A stretch of 64,000 nt of DNA, from contig NZ_BBQM01000003.1 of NCBI RefSeq assembly GCF_000876015.1, positions 1 through 64,000 of the forward strand, read 5' to 3'. Position 1 is the stretch's first letter. Each line of letters starts with the position of its first letter. The position numbers were made by a program, and so were the translations under genes. This document shows, piece after piece, positions 16,927-24,874 of the stretch. The notes beneath the pieces were generated by a model. It ran no database searches, was not told the DNA's origin, and saw only the letters and a program-made list of their open reading frames with translations. Origin of the DNA: Cupriavidus basilensis. Its GTDB lineage: Bacteria; Pseudomonadota; Gammaproteobacteria; Burkholderiales; Burkholderiaceae.

Positions 16927-17331
16927 CTACAACGCGGATGACGTGGCGCGCCCGGGCAGCAGTCTTTTTGCAATGTCCATTGCTTCATCGCGTGACGGGG
17001 CAAGAATCAGGGGGTAGCCCCAGAACTTGGCGAAGACGACCGAAAATGCCTTGAAGCCCAGGCGCTTGGCCGGGCTGGGCTCGACCAGAACCATCGCCAG
17101 AACCAGCTTGCGCAGCTCCGTCTTGTGCTTCTTCATCCAGAGCGAAGTGCGTTTCTTTTCTTCCGGTGTGTGCTCGTGGTCTTCGGCCGGAGCCGAATCG
17201 CTCAGGATAACGAACGGCTCGCCGCGCTTCAGGTTGGCCTCGAATTCCTCGAAATCCTTCTCAGAGTCATGCCCTGGCTCTTGCGAAAAGCTCATCCAGA
17301 CGAAAGGAAAGTTCGAGCTATTCATCGACAT
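16927..17331 (-). CDS. Uncharacterised 134-residue protein, paralogue of the gene at 38540
   Basis: No named family was recognised. The protein shares about half its residues with the product at 38,540-38,950. Common blocks are FPxVWM near the N-terminus, the acidic D/E-rich stretch ending in EHxPEExKxTSLWMKxHKxELR, SxAKRLxxKAFxVV and KFWGYP. It is soluble, with no signal or membrane segment. ATG 17331 is supported by AAAGGAG and by alignment with the paralogue. It overlaps the upstream membrane-protein gene by 14 bp and precedes the SIP gene, so a role in siderophore handling is inferred from context only. Confidence 0.7.
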   Translation of the reverse strand: MSMNSSNFPFVWMSFSQEPGHDSEKDFEEFEANLKRGEPFVILSDSAPAEDHEHTPEEKKRTSLWMKKHKTELRKLVLAMVLVEPSPAKRLGFKAFSVVFAKFWGYPLILAPSRDEAMDIAKRLLPGRATSSAL

Positions 17332-17734
17332 CACGCGCTCCTTTGTTTTTGATGTGACGCCAGGAGGCCACGATGGCGCACGCGCCGGGAAGCGCGATGA
17401 AGAACACCGCCGAAAAGGCGATATGCCCTCCATCCCTGATCCCATCGAAGACCCCTGCGAGGGTATTCAGGATGACCATCAGGCTGCCAAGAATCAGTGC
17501 CGCCCATTGAGCCCCGGCGGTTCCGATCAAGGCGAGTAGGACCGTGACGATCCATGCGCCATAGAACGCGGAAATCATCCATAACGCGCTGGCATCGAAC
17601 GTAATCGCCGGCATCGCACCGTGCGCCACAACATAGTCGTTGACGTAGGAGAACGACTGCAGCGTCACAAATAGCACGGCGCCGACGGCTGTGGTCAACC
17701 AGAACAAGGCGATCTTGTTTTGTTGGCTGTTCAT
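17318..17734 (-). CDS. Small four-helix membrane protein of unknown function
   Basis: The 138-residue product has about four hydrophobic segments (near 8-30, 48-70, 75-97 and 105-125) and a basic-acidic C-terminal tail ending KNKGARDVDE. No family was recognised. It is first in the leftward operon with the paralogue gene and SIP. The promoter region carries a Fur-box-like dyad and the 27-bp operator. The start at 17734 (MNSQQNK) is chosen over upstream codons because those fall in the regulatory DNA. Confidence 0.65.
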   Translation of the reverse strand: MNSQQNKIALFWLTTAVGAVLFVTLQSFSYVNDYVVAHGAMPAITFDASALWMISAFYGAWIVTVLLALIGTAGAQWAALILGSLMVILNTLAGVFDGIRDGGHIAFSAVFFIALPGACAIVASWRHIKNKGARDVDE

Positions 17735-17788
17735 GATCGGAGCTTTTACCTCTGTCGTGAGAGAAGACGTCATTACCAAACAATATCC

Positions 17789-17804
17789 ATTTGCATTTAG
17801 ATGC
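17789..17804. promoter_or_regulatory. Fur-box-like motif, leftward SIP operon
   Basis: ATTTGCATTTAGA (17789-17801) matches 12 of 13 bases of ATTTGCATCTAGA at 24846-24858, which lies before the receptor operon. GCATTTAGATGC (17793-17804) is a dyad. Both copies lie between a 27-bp dyad and the first gene, as expected for a Fur or promoter element. The Fur assignment is inference. Confidence 0.4.
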
Positions 17805-17844
17805 CTCATTTAACAATAGGCTGACTCGGCTTGATGGCGAAGTC

Positions 17845-17871
17845 TGGCCATATTGTTATTCATTTCGGCCA
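17845..17871. promoter_or_regulatory. 27-bp dyad operator, copy A
   Basis: TGGCCATA at the left, TTATTCATTT in the middle and GGCCA at the right. Copy B (38352-38378, opposite strand) is identical at 24 of 27 positions and copy C (24767-24793, opposite strand) at 19 of 27. It lies 110 bp upstream of the leftward operon start (17734) and 254 bp upstream of the rightward pump operon. It is most likely bound by the island's AraC-type regulator. Confidence 0.65.
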
Positions 17872-17893
17872 AATGTGAGGCCTTTGAGTCGTC

Positions 17894-17931
17894 TGGCCGT
17901 ATTGCGAAATAAATTGACCCGCTTTCGCAAT
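17894..17931. promoter_or_regulatory. Weaker fourth dyad copy with nested inverted repeat
   Basis: TGGCCGTATTG (17894-17904) repeats the left half of the 27-bp operator 49 bases downstream of copy A, but the right arm is GACCC instead of GGCCA. A perfect 9-bp inverted repeat ATTGCGAAA (17901-17909) / TTTCGCAAT (17923-17931) overlaps it. The arrangement suggests a second regulator site serving the pump operon at 18125. Confidence 0.45.
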
Positions 17932-18124
17932 GTGGAGACGTGCCCGCGCGGGTAGGCTGCGCTTCATCGTGGTCTGCCATGCCTCACCAGCGTGCTTGGC
18001 CGACCGAACGAGCACTCCGTTCTTCCCGAGGAAATACCCCCATGCACTCACTTTGCCTTGGCGGATCGGCCACGCACAGCCGGTCACGCACCACCCCGAT
18101 CCCCGTTGTCGGCGGGAGGACCGC

Positions 18125-19255
18125 ATGAGCACCGCCGTTACCTCCCGTGCAAAACCCATCGTCATCAGCGTCATCAGCCTCGTCGTGGTCTTCGGCCTGC
18201 TGTATGCCTGGCGCACCACCCGCAGCGGCGGCGCAGACCATCAGGCCATGCCGCCGATGCCCGTCTCGACGCTGCGCGCAGCCCCCCGCAGCGTGGCCGA
18301 CGAACTACAGGCAGTCGGCAGCTTGCAAGCGGTACGTGAAGTGCTGTTGGCTCCCGACACGTCCGGGCGCGTGACCGCCATCAACTTCGAGGCAGGACAG
18401 TTCGTGAAGGAAGGAACGGTCCTGGTTCAACTCTACGACGCCCCCGAACAGGCGGATCGCGCCTCCGCCGCAGCCAAGGCCGATTTCGCACAGTTGCAGC
18501 TCAAGCGTTCGCAGGAACTGGCACCCACCGGCGCCGAGCCGCGCGAAATGCTCGAACAACACAAAGCGGAAGCCGCCCAAGCTGTTGCGGCGGTTCGGCA
18601 ACTGGATGCGCGCATCCAGCAGAAGGCCATCCGTGCGCCGTTCTCCGGCCAGCTCGGCATCCGGCGCATCAATCCCGGCCAGTACCTCAACGCCGGCGAT
18701 GCGATCGCTACGTTGACCCAGCTCGACCCGCTCTACGTCAACTTCACGCTGCCCCAGCAGGACTTGCCCAAACTGACGCCGGGCGCGCCGGTGCAGGTAA
18801 CAGTGGATGCCACACCGGGCCAGGTATTCACCGCCAAGGTCAGCACCATCGAGCCACGCATCGACGGCGAAACCCGCAACGTCGCTGTGCAGGCGCTGTT
18901 GCCCAATACCGACCGGCTGTTGAAGTCCGGCATGTACGCGACGGCGCGGCTGACGTTGCCAGCCACGACCGACGCCATTGTGTTGCCGCTGACGGCGATC
19001 CAGACCTCGGCCTCCGGTGACAGCGTGGTGCTCGTGCAAGGTGCCGATGCGCAGGGGATCGGCAAAGCGGTCGCCGTGCCGGTCGTCACCGGCCGCCGGC
19101 TCGGCGAAGAAGTCGTGGTGACGCAAGGCGTCAAGTCCGGCGACATCGTGGTGACAGCGGGCCAGAACCGGCTACCGCCTGGTGCGACCGTGAAAATCAG
19201 CACCGCGACGCCTGCGGCCCCGGCCGTTGCGTCCTCCACCGCCAGCGCGCGGTAA
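18125..19255 (+). CDS. RND efflux periplasmic adaptor (membrane fusion protein)
   Basis: The 376-residue protein has one N-terminal membrane anchor (about 12-29), a lipoyl/barrel-sandwich region (AVREVLLAPDTSGRVTAINF, then IRAPFSGQLGIRRINPGQYL) and a coiled-coil hairpin around 115-165. Beta-barrel and membrane-proximal domains follow, with PRIDGETRNVAVQALL the family hallmark. It joins the inner-membrane RND pump to the outer channel. ATG 18125 follows GGGAGGA; the in-frame upstream extension is in regulatory DNA. The pump genes follow directly. Substrate cannot be told from sequence; siderophore, metal or drug export are all possible. Confidence 0.88.
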   Translation: MSTAVTSRAKPIVISVISLVVVFGLLYAWRTTRSGGADHQAMPPMPVSTLRAAPRSVADELQAVGSLQAVREVLLAPDTSGRVTAINFEAGQFVKEGTVLVQLYDAPEQADRASAAAKADFAQLQLKRSQELAPTGAEPREMLEQHKAEAAQAVAAVRQLDARIQQKAIRAPFSGQLGIRRINPGQYLNAGDAIATLTQLDPLYVNFTLPQQDLPKLTPGAPVQVTVDATPGQVFTAKVSTIEPRIDGETRNVAVQALLPNTDRLLKSGMYATARLTLPATTDAIVLPLTAIQTSASGDSVVLVQGADAQGIGKAVAVPVVTGRRLGEEVVVTQGVKSGDIVVTAGQNRLPPGATVKISTATPAAPAVASSTASAR

Positions 19256-19267
19256 GGAGACGACACC

Positions 19268-22200
19268 ATGCGTTTCACCGACATCTTCATTCGCCGACCC
19301 ATTCTGGCGCTGGTCGTCAGCTTGCTGATCCTGCTGATGGGCGCTACGGCTGTGTTCCTGTTGCCCGTGCGGCAGTATCCCTATCTCGAAAACGCCACCA
19401 TCACGGTAAGCACCACGCTTCCGGGCGCGACCCAGGACGTGATGCAGGGCTTCGTGACCACGCCGATCGCGCAGTCCATCGCCACGGCCAGCGGCATCGA
19501 ATACCTCAGTTCGACCACCACGCAAGGCAAGAGCGAGATCAAGGCGCGGCTGGTGCTCAACGCCAATGCCGACCGTGCGATGACAGAAATCCTCGCCAAG
19601 GTGCAGCAGGTCAAGTACCAGTTGCCGACTGGCGTGACCGATCCGGTCATCAGCAAGTCCACCGAAGGCGGCACCGCCGTGCAGTACGTCGCCTTCTACA
19701 GCGACACGTTGTCGATCCCGCAGGTAACAGACTTTGCCACCCGCGTGGCGCAGCCGCTGTTCACCGGCATCCCCGGCGTCGCTTCGGCTGACATCATGGG
19801 CGGGCAGACGCTGGCGATGCGTATCTGGATCGACCCGGTGCGGCTGGCCGCGCATGGGCTGTCGGCCGGCGAGATTGCGGCCGCACTGCGCGCCAACAAC
19901 GTGCAGGCCGCGCCGGGCCAGCTCAAGAGTTCGCTGACCGTCACCAACATCAGCGCCGCCACCGACCTTCGCGGTGTCGATGACTTCCGCCAGATGGTCA
20001 TCAAGTCCAGCCCCGAGGGCGGCGTGGTGCGACTGTCCGACGTGGCCACGGTGGAGATTGGCGGCCAGAACTACAACAACGCCGCGTTCGCTACCGGCAA
20101 GCCGGCGATCTTCATCGGTATCCAGCCCGCACCCGACGGCAATCCAATCGACATCGTCAAGCAGGCCAAGGAGCTGATTCCCAAGATTCGTGAGATGGCG
20201 CCGCCTGGACTCACGGTGGCACCCAACTACGACGTGGCCACCTTCGTGAACGCTTCCATCGAGGAGGTCAAGCACACGCTGGTCGAAGCCATCGTGATCG
20301 TCATCGTGGTGATCTTCCTGTTCCTCGGTACCTTCCGCGCAGTCATCATCCCGGTCGTCACCATTCCACTGTCGCTGGTTGGAACCGCGGCACTGATGCT
20401 GGCCTGTGGCTTCTCGATCAACCTGCTGACGCTGCTGGCGATGGTGCTGGCGATCGGCCTGGTGGTGGACGATGCCATCGTGGTGGTGGAGAACATCCAT
20501 CGCCATATCGAGGAAGGCTTGACGCCGGTACGCGCCGCCTTGCTGGGCGCACGCGAGATCGTCGGGCCGGTGATCGCCATGACCATTACGCTGGCGGCAG
20601 TCTATGCGCCCATCGGCATGATGGGTGGCCTGACCGGCGCGCTGTTCAAGGAGTTCGCCTTTACGCTGGCCGGCTCGGTTCTTGTTTCGGGTGTGGTCGC
20701 GTTGACGCTTTCGCCGGTGATGAGTTCGATGCTGCTCAGCGGCAAGCAAAGCGAAGGACGGCTGGCAAAGGCGGTTGAACACTATATGGAGGGTCTGACA
20801 GCGATCTATGGACGCCTGTTGGCTCACACGCTGGCCGCTCGCGGCGCAGTGTTGTTGGTCGGTGCCGTTGTGTTGGCCGCCATCGTGGTGCTGTTTTCCG
20901 GCACCCGTCACGAACTGGCGCCGATGGAAGACCAAGGTATCGTCCTGGTCGTCACCAAGGCGCCACAGTACGCGGGCGTGGGCTACACCGCCCGTTATGC
21001 CGAGCAGATCGAGAAGATATTCGAGTCGATCCCTGAGTTCGACAGCAGCTTCATGCACATCGCCGGTATCGCCGGTGGCCAGAACCAGATGCTCGGCGGG
21101 GCGATCCTCAAGGACTGGTCCGAGCGCAAGCGTTCGGCCACCGAAATCCAAGGTCAGATCCAGGCTGCTGGCGGTGCCATCGACGGAGAAACCGTCACGG
21201 CCGTGCAGATGCCTCCATTGCCGGGTTCCAGCGGTGGCCTGCCGGTGCAAATGGTGCTGCGCTCGCCCGATGACTTCAAGACGCTGTACGAGACCGGCGA
21301 GAAGATCAAGACGGCCGCCTATGCCAGCGGGTTGTTCCTCTACGTGCAGAACGACCTGTCCTACGACAGCCCGCAGGCGCACATCAGCATCGACAATGCC
21401 AAGGCCAGCGAAATGGGCGTGACCATGCAGTCGGTCGCCGATACCTTGGCGGTGCTGGTCGGCGAGAACTACGTCAATCGCTTCAACTTCCACGACCGCT
21501 CTTACGACGTGATCCCGCAGGTACGCGGCAGCGAACGCATGACGCCGCAAGACCTTGGCCGCTTCTATGTCAAGGCGACGTCCGGCGCACTGGTGCCGCT
21601 ATCGACCGTGACCCGCGTCGAAATGCGTCCGCAGGCCAACCAGCTCACCCAGTTCGGCCAGATGAACTCGGCCACGCTGGAAATGCTGCCGGCACCGGGC
21701 GTAAGCATGGGCGAAGCGGTGAAGTTCCTACAGGCGCAGCCGCTACCGCCTGGAACCAGCGTGGACTGGCTCAGCGACAGCCGCCAGTTCGTACAGGAAG
21801 GCAACCGCCTGCTGGTGTCGTTCTGCTTCGCTCTGGTGGTGATCTTCCTGGTACTGGCCGCGCAGTTCGAGAGCCTGCGTGATCCGCTGGTGATCCTGGT
21901 AACGGTGCCGCTGGCGGTCTGCGGCGCGCTGGTGCCGCTGTGGCTGGGTTTTGCCACGCTCAACATCTACACGCAGATCGGGCTGGTGACGCTGATTGGT
22001 TTGATTTCCAAGCACGGCATCCTGATGGTCACGTTTGCCAACCACATCCAGCACCACGAGAACCTGAGCCGCATCGAAGCCATCGAGAAGGCCGCGGCGG
22101 TGCGTATGCGTCCCGTCCTGATGACCACCGCCGCGATGGTCGCCGGCCTGGTGCCGCTGCTGTTCGCCGACGGCGCGGGCTCGGCCAGCCGCTACTCCAT

Positions 22201-22360
22201 CGGCATCGTGGTGGTGATGGGCATGCTGGTCGGCACCTTCTTCACGCTGTTCGTGCTGCCCACCATCTACAGCTTCATCGCTCAGGATCACCGGGCGGCG
22301 GCGGAAAGTCCTCGTGCCCGCGAACTTGCTACTGCGGAGGCACCCGATGTCGCACTCTAA
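19268..22360 (+). CDS. RND efflux permease, HAE-1/MexF-type
   Basis: This 1030-residue inner-membrane proton antiporter starts MRFTDIFIRRPILALVVSLL, the family N-terminus. The paired proton-relay aspartates are D401-D402 in LVVDDAIVVVENIHRH, and the usual twelve membrane segments and two large periplasmic loops (about 35-335 and 560-860) are present. Length is normal. The gene begins 12 bases after the adaptor and overlaps the outer-membrane channel gene by 14 bp. Together the three form a complete tripartite pump in one operon. Confidence 0.9.
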   Translation: MRFTDIFIRRPILALVVSLLILLMGATAVFLLPVRQYPYLENATITVSTTLPGATQDVMQGFVTTPIAQSIATASGIEYLSSTTTQGKSEIKARLVLNANADRAMTEILAKVQQVKYQLPTGVTDPVISKSTEGGTAVQYVAFYSDTLSIPQVTDFATRVAQPLFTGIPGVASADIMGGQTLAMRIWIDPVRLAAHGLSAGEIAAALRANNVQAAPGQLKSSLTVTNISAATDLRGVDDFRQMVIKSSPEGGVVRLSDVATVEIGGQNYNNAAFATGKPAIFIGIQPAPDGNPIDIVKQAKELIPKIREMAPPGLTVAPNYDVATFVNASIEEVKHTLVEAIVIVIVVIFLFLGTFRAVIIPVVTIPLSLVGTAALMLACGFSINLLTLLAMVLAIGLVVDDAIVVVENIHRHIEEGLTPVRAALLGAREIVGPVIAMTITLAAVYAPIGMMGGLTGALFKEFAFTLAGSVLVSGVVALTLSPVMSSMLLSGKQSEGRLAKAVEHYMEGLTAIYGRLLAHTLAARGAVLLVGAVVLAAIVVLFSGTRHELAPMEDQGIVLVVTKAPQYAGVGYTARYAEQIEKIFESIPEFDSSFMHIAGIAGGQNQMLGGAILKDWSERKRSATEIQGQIQAAGGAIDGETVTAVQMPPLPGSSGGLPVQMVLRSPDDFKTLYETGEKIKTAAYASGLFLYVQNDLSYDSPQAHISIDNAKASEMGVTMQSVADTLAVLVGENYVNRFNFHDRSYDVIPQVRGSERMTPQDLGRFYVKATSGALVPLSTVTRVEMRPQANQLTQFGQMNSATLEMLPAPGVSMGEAVKFLQAQPLPPGTSVDWLSDSRQFVQEGNRLLVSFCFALVVIFLVLAAQFESLRDPLVILVTVPLAVCGALVPLWLGFATLNIYTQIGLVTLIGLISKHGILMVTFANHIQHHENLSRIEAIEKAAAVRMRPVLMTTAAMVAGLVPLLFADGAGSASRYSIGIVVVMGMLVGTFFTLFVLPTIYSFIAQDHRAAAESPRARELATAEAPDVAL

Positions 22361-23828
22361 GTCGTTTCCTATTCGCGTTGACGCCATGACTGTTCCTCAA
22401 CGTCGAGCCATGCTTCCCGCTTGGCGTACCACCTTCCTGGCCATTGCCATTGCGGCCCTCGTCACCGGCTGCGCCAGCGGCCCCGACTATCGCGCTCCAG
22501 CTTTGCCGGAAACCGCCGGCGGTCCCTTTGTCAGCAAGCCGGCCACCACGGACGCCGCAGCACCGCTGCCGGCGGACTGGTGGAGGCTGTACGACGATCC
22601 CGCACTCGACAATCTGGTTCAGGAAGCCTTGTCGGCCAATACCAACCTGCGCGTGGCCCTGGCCAATCTCGACCGCGCGCAGGCCATCTACAAGGAGGCG
22701 CGCGGCGGGCTTTTCCCCTCGACCAATGTGTCAGGAGGCGCGGGCTATGGGCGCGATCAGACCACTTGGTTTGGCACCGGCCAGGCACCCACGCAACGGA
22801 GCTACACCGGCGGACTCGACGTCTCCTACGAACTCGATTTGTTCGGTCGGGTCAGGCGAGACATCGAAGCCACACGCGACGACACCGATGCGGTGGCAGC
22901 CGCCTACGATGCCGCCCGGGTGGTCGTCGTCGCTGAGACGACGCGGGCCTATGTGGATGCCTGCACCTACGGCGAATCCATCGACGTCGCGCGCTCGTCC
23001 ATCGAGTTGGCCCAGCGTAGCCTAGACCTCATCGGCAGCCAGGAACACGCCGGCTCGGCGTCGCGTCTGGACGTGGAGCGGGCCGGCGGCACACTGGCCC
23101 AGGCCCAGGCCGCCTTGCCGCCGCTGCAAGGCCAACGGGACGCCGCGCTGTTCGAGCTGGCCGCGTTGATGGGGCGAACCCCATCGCAGGTGCCGGAGTC
23201 AGCGCGAGCCTGCACCACGGCACCGGAGATCACGGGCGCACTGCCGGTCGGCGACGGCACCGCATTGCTGCGCCGCCGCCCCGACGTGCGCCAGGCTGAA
23301 CGCCAACTGGCGGCCGACACCGCACGCATCGGCGTGGCCGTGGCGGACCTCTATCCGCGCGTCTCGCTGGGTGCCTCGGGCAACTACCTGCGCAACGACT
23401 ACCTGAAAGGCAATCGCACCTTGTCCTTCTCCTTTGGGCCACTGATTTCGTGGACCTTCCCCAACATGATGGTGGCGCGCAGTCGTATCGCGCAGGCGAA
23501 GGCGCAAAACGCGGCATCGCTGGCCAGCTTCGATGGCACCGTGCTGAATGCTCTGAAAGAGTCCGAGCAATCGTTGAGTGCCTATGGCGCAGCGATGCAG
23601 CAACGCGATGCTCTGATTGAAGCGCGCACCCGGGCTGAGAATGCCTTCCGTCTGGCAGACCAGCGTTACCGCGCAGGCTCCATCAGCTACCTCGATGTGA
23701 TCGTGGCGCAAACCAGCCTGATCGACGCGAAATCGCAGGTGGCCGCTGCTGACCAACGCGTTGGCTCCGCACGCGTCAGTGTGTTCAAGGCGCTGGGCGG
23801 GGGGTGGGAACAGGCCAGCACGCAGTGA
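22347..23828 (+). CDS. NodT-family outer membrane efflux lipoprotein
   Basis: The 493-residue protein carries a lipobox LVTGC with the lipidated Cys42, followed by ASGPDYRAP, the standard start of OprM/NodT channels. Two outer-membrane efflux repeats follow; LRRRPDVRQAERQLAADTAR is the conserved second-repeat motif. ATG 22347 overlaps the permease gene by 14 bp. A second in-frame ATG at 22386 would shorten the leader but keep the lipobox. It completes the pump encoded upstream. A hairpin without T-tract follows the stop. Confidence 0.88.
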   Translation: MSHSKSFPIRVDAMTVPQRRAMLPAWRTTFLAIAIAALVTGCASGPDYRAPALPETAGGPFVSKPATTDAAAPLPADWWRLYDDPALDNLVQEALSANTNLRVALANLDRAQAIYKEARGGLFPSTNVSGGAGYGRDQTTWFGTGQAPTQRSYTGGLDVSYELDLFGRVRRDIEATRDDTDAVAAAYDAARVVVVAETTRAYVDACTYGESIDVARSSIELAQRSLDLIGSQEHAGSASRLDVERAGGTLAQAQAALPPLQGQRDAALFELAALMGRTPSQVPESARACTTAPEITGALPVGDGTALLRRRPDVRQAERQLAADTARIGVAVADLYPRVSLGASGNYLRNDYLKGNRTLSFSFGPLISWTFPNMMVARSRIAQAKAQNAASLASFDGTVLNALKESEQSLSAYGAAMQQRDALIEARTRAENAFRLADQRYRAGSISYLDVIVAQTSLIDAKSQVAAADQRVGSARVSVFKALGGGWEQASTQ

Positions 23829-23835
23829 CTCCCGG

Positions 23836-23859
23836 GGGGCACCGGCCCGCCGGTGCCCC
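23836..23859 (+). terminator. GC-rich hairpin after the pump operon
   Basis: GGGGCACCGG (23836-23845) and CCGGTGCCCC (23850-23859) form a perfect 10-bp stem with loop CCCG eight bases after the pump operon stop. There is no T-run, so termination efficiency is uncertain. Confidence 0.55.
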
Positions 23860-23932
23860 AACACCACCATTAGCCATGCCACATCACGTTGTCAGAACAA
23901 CCAGTGCGCTGGCATAGCGAAGGAGCACGGAT

Positions 23933-24505
23933 ATGGCCCCGCACGACGGCCCCCCTCGAATCATTGATCTGATCGCCTCATTCGGCAACAAGCGCAGTCC
24001 GTCATCCAAACGCATGAAGCACATCGTCGCCTCAGCCAGTTCCGAGACCAATGCCCCGAAGTCGCCCCATGAACAACGCTTGGCGGCGAGCCACCTACGG
24101 CCAACAATCGCACGTATCAGTGTCCTGGACGCACTGGAGAAGGCCAGGCCCCGCTGCCTCGACGCCACTCAGATGTATCGTATCCTCAGCCCACAGTTCG
24201 AGAACATTTCACCGGCTGTGATCTATCGAGCGCTGAATGATTTATGGACTGCAGGGTTGCTGATTCGCACGGAAGGCGAACGTGGCCGCGCCCTCTATGC
24301 CCTCAAGCCTGACAGAAAAAACCTTCCCTATGACACCCTGCGTTGCCACTGCGGCGCACGGTTGGTTTTCATCGAAAACCCGGCGTTGCGCGAGCATCTC
24401 CGGCTGCTAGCAGGCGAGGAAGGCTTCGACCTCGACAAGGAGCCCGCTTTCACCATCACCATGACCTGTACAGGATGCCAGTCACTCCGCAAAGGTGATC
24501 GATAG
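23933..24505 (+). CDS. Fur-family transcriptional regulator with altered metal site
   Basis: The 190-residue protein has an N-terminal extension of about 50 residues and then the Fur winged helix: LRPTIARISVLDALEKARPR, then QFENISPAVIYRALNDLWTA. A C-terminal half follows with CHCGARLVFIE and CTGCQS. The cysteine pairs suggest a structural zinc site. The usual HHDH sensing cluster of Fur is absent (the position reads PYDTLRCHCG), so it may sense zinc or something else, or respond weakly to iron. ATG 23933 follows GGAG. It lies alone between the pump and the TonB receptor operon and is a likely local regulator. Confidence 0.8.
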   Translation: MAPHDGPPRIIDLIASFGNKRSPSSKRMKHIVASASSETNAPKSPHEQRLAASHLRPTIARISVLDALEKARPRCLDATQMYRILSPQFENISPAVIYRALNDLWTAGLLIRTEGERGRALYALKPDRKNLPYDTLRCHCGARLVFIENPALREHLRLLAGEEGFDLDKEPAFTITMTCTGCQSLRKGDR

Positions 24506-24874
24506 CGATTCACCCCACTCGCACCAGTACCACCACGGCAAACACAAGGTATGCCGTGGTCGCGTAAGGCTCGAACAACCAAAAGACTGGCACAACCACA
24601 ACGTCCGCGATCGGGGCGAATCCGAATAGATGCCCCGACACCAAGCGTGGCGTGAACTCTCCGCCAACGCGGCGCGCGCTCCTTTCTCAAAACGGCTCCA
24701 CCGGGCATTCCACGGGTGCTGTCCTGCCGCGCGCCAAGGTCTCAGGGGCCACCGGGCGTCTTCCGCTGGCCTAAATGGGCAATAACTTGGCCGAACTGGT
24801 TAATGCGCCATTGTGACAAGCGCCCCACAATTCTGAATGCGAATTATTTGCATCTAGAAAAAGGGGTTAGGACA
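24506..24874. promoter_or_regulatory. Control region of the receptor operon
   Basis: This 369-bp gene-free stretch lies upstream of the Sel1-receptor operon. It holds operator copy C and a Fur-box-like dyad. The near-palindrome ATGCGAATTATTTGCAT lies at 24837-24853 and shares ATTTGCATCTAGA (24846-24858) with the SIP operon region. The first 250 bp show no further structure that I recognise. Confidence 0.5.
24767..24793. promoter_or_regulatory. 27-bp dyad operator, copy C
   Basis: TGGCCTAAATG at the left and CTTGGCCG at the right. On the opposite strand it matches copy A at 19 of 27 positions, with both GGCC arms kept. It lies 52 bases upstream of the Fur-box-like motif and 82 bases before the GTG start of the receptor operon, a usual place for an activator site. 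Confidence 0.6.

Noticed and set aside
19172-21550. 792-codon minus-strand frame opposite the RND permease
   Set aside because: Antisense shadow with His/Arg-rich low-complexity content; the plus strand is a full RND pump.
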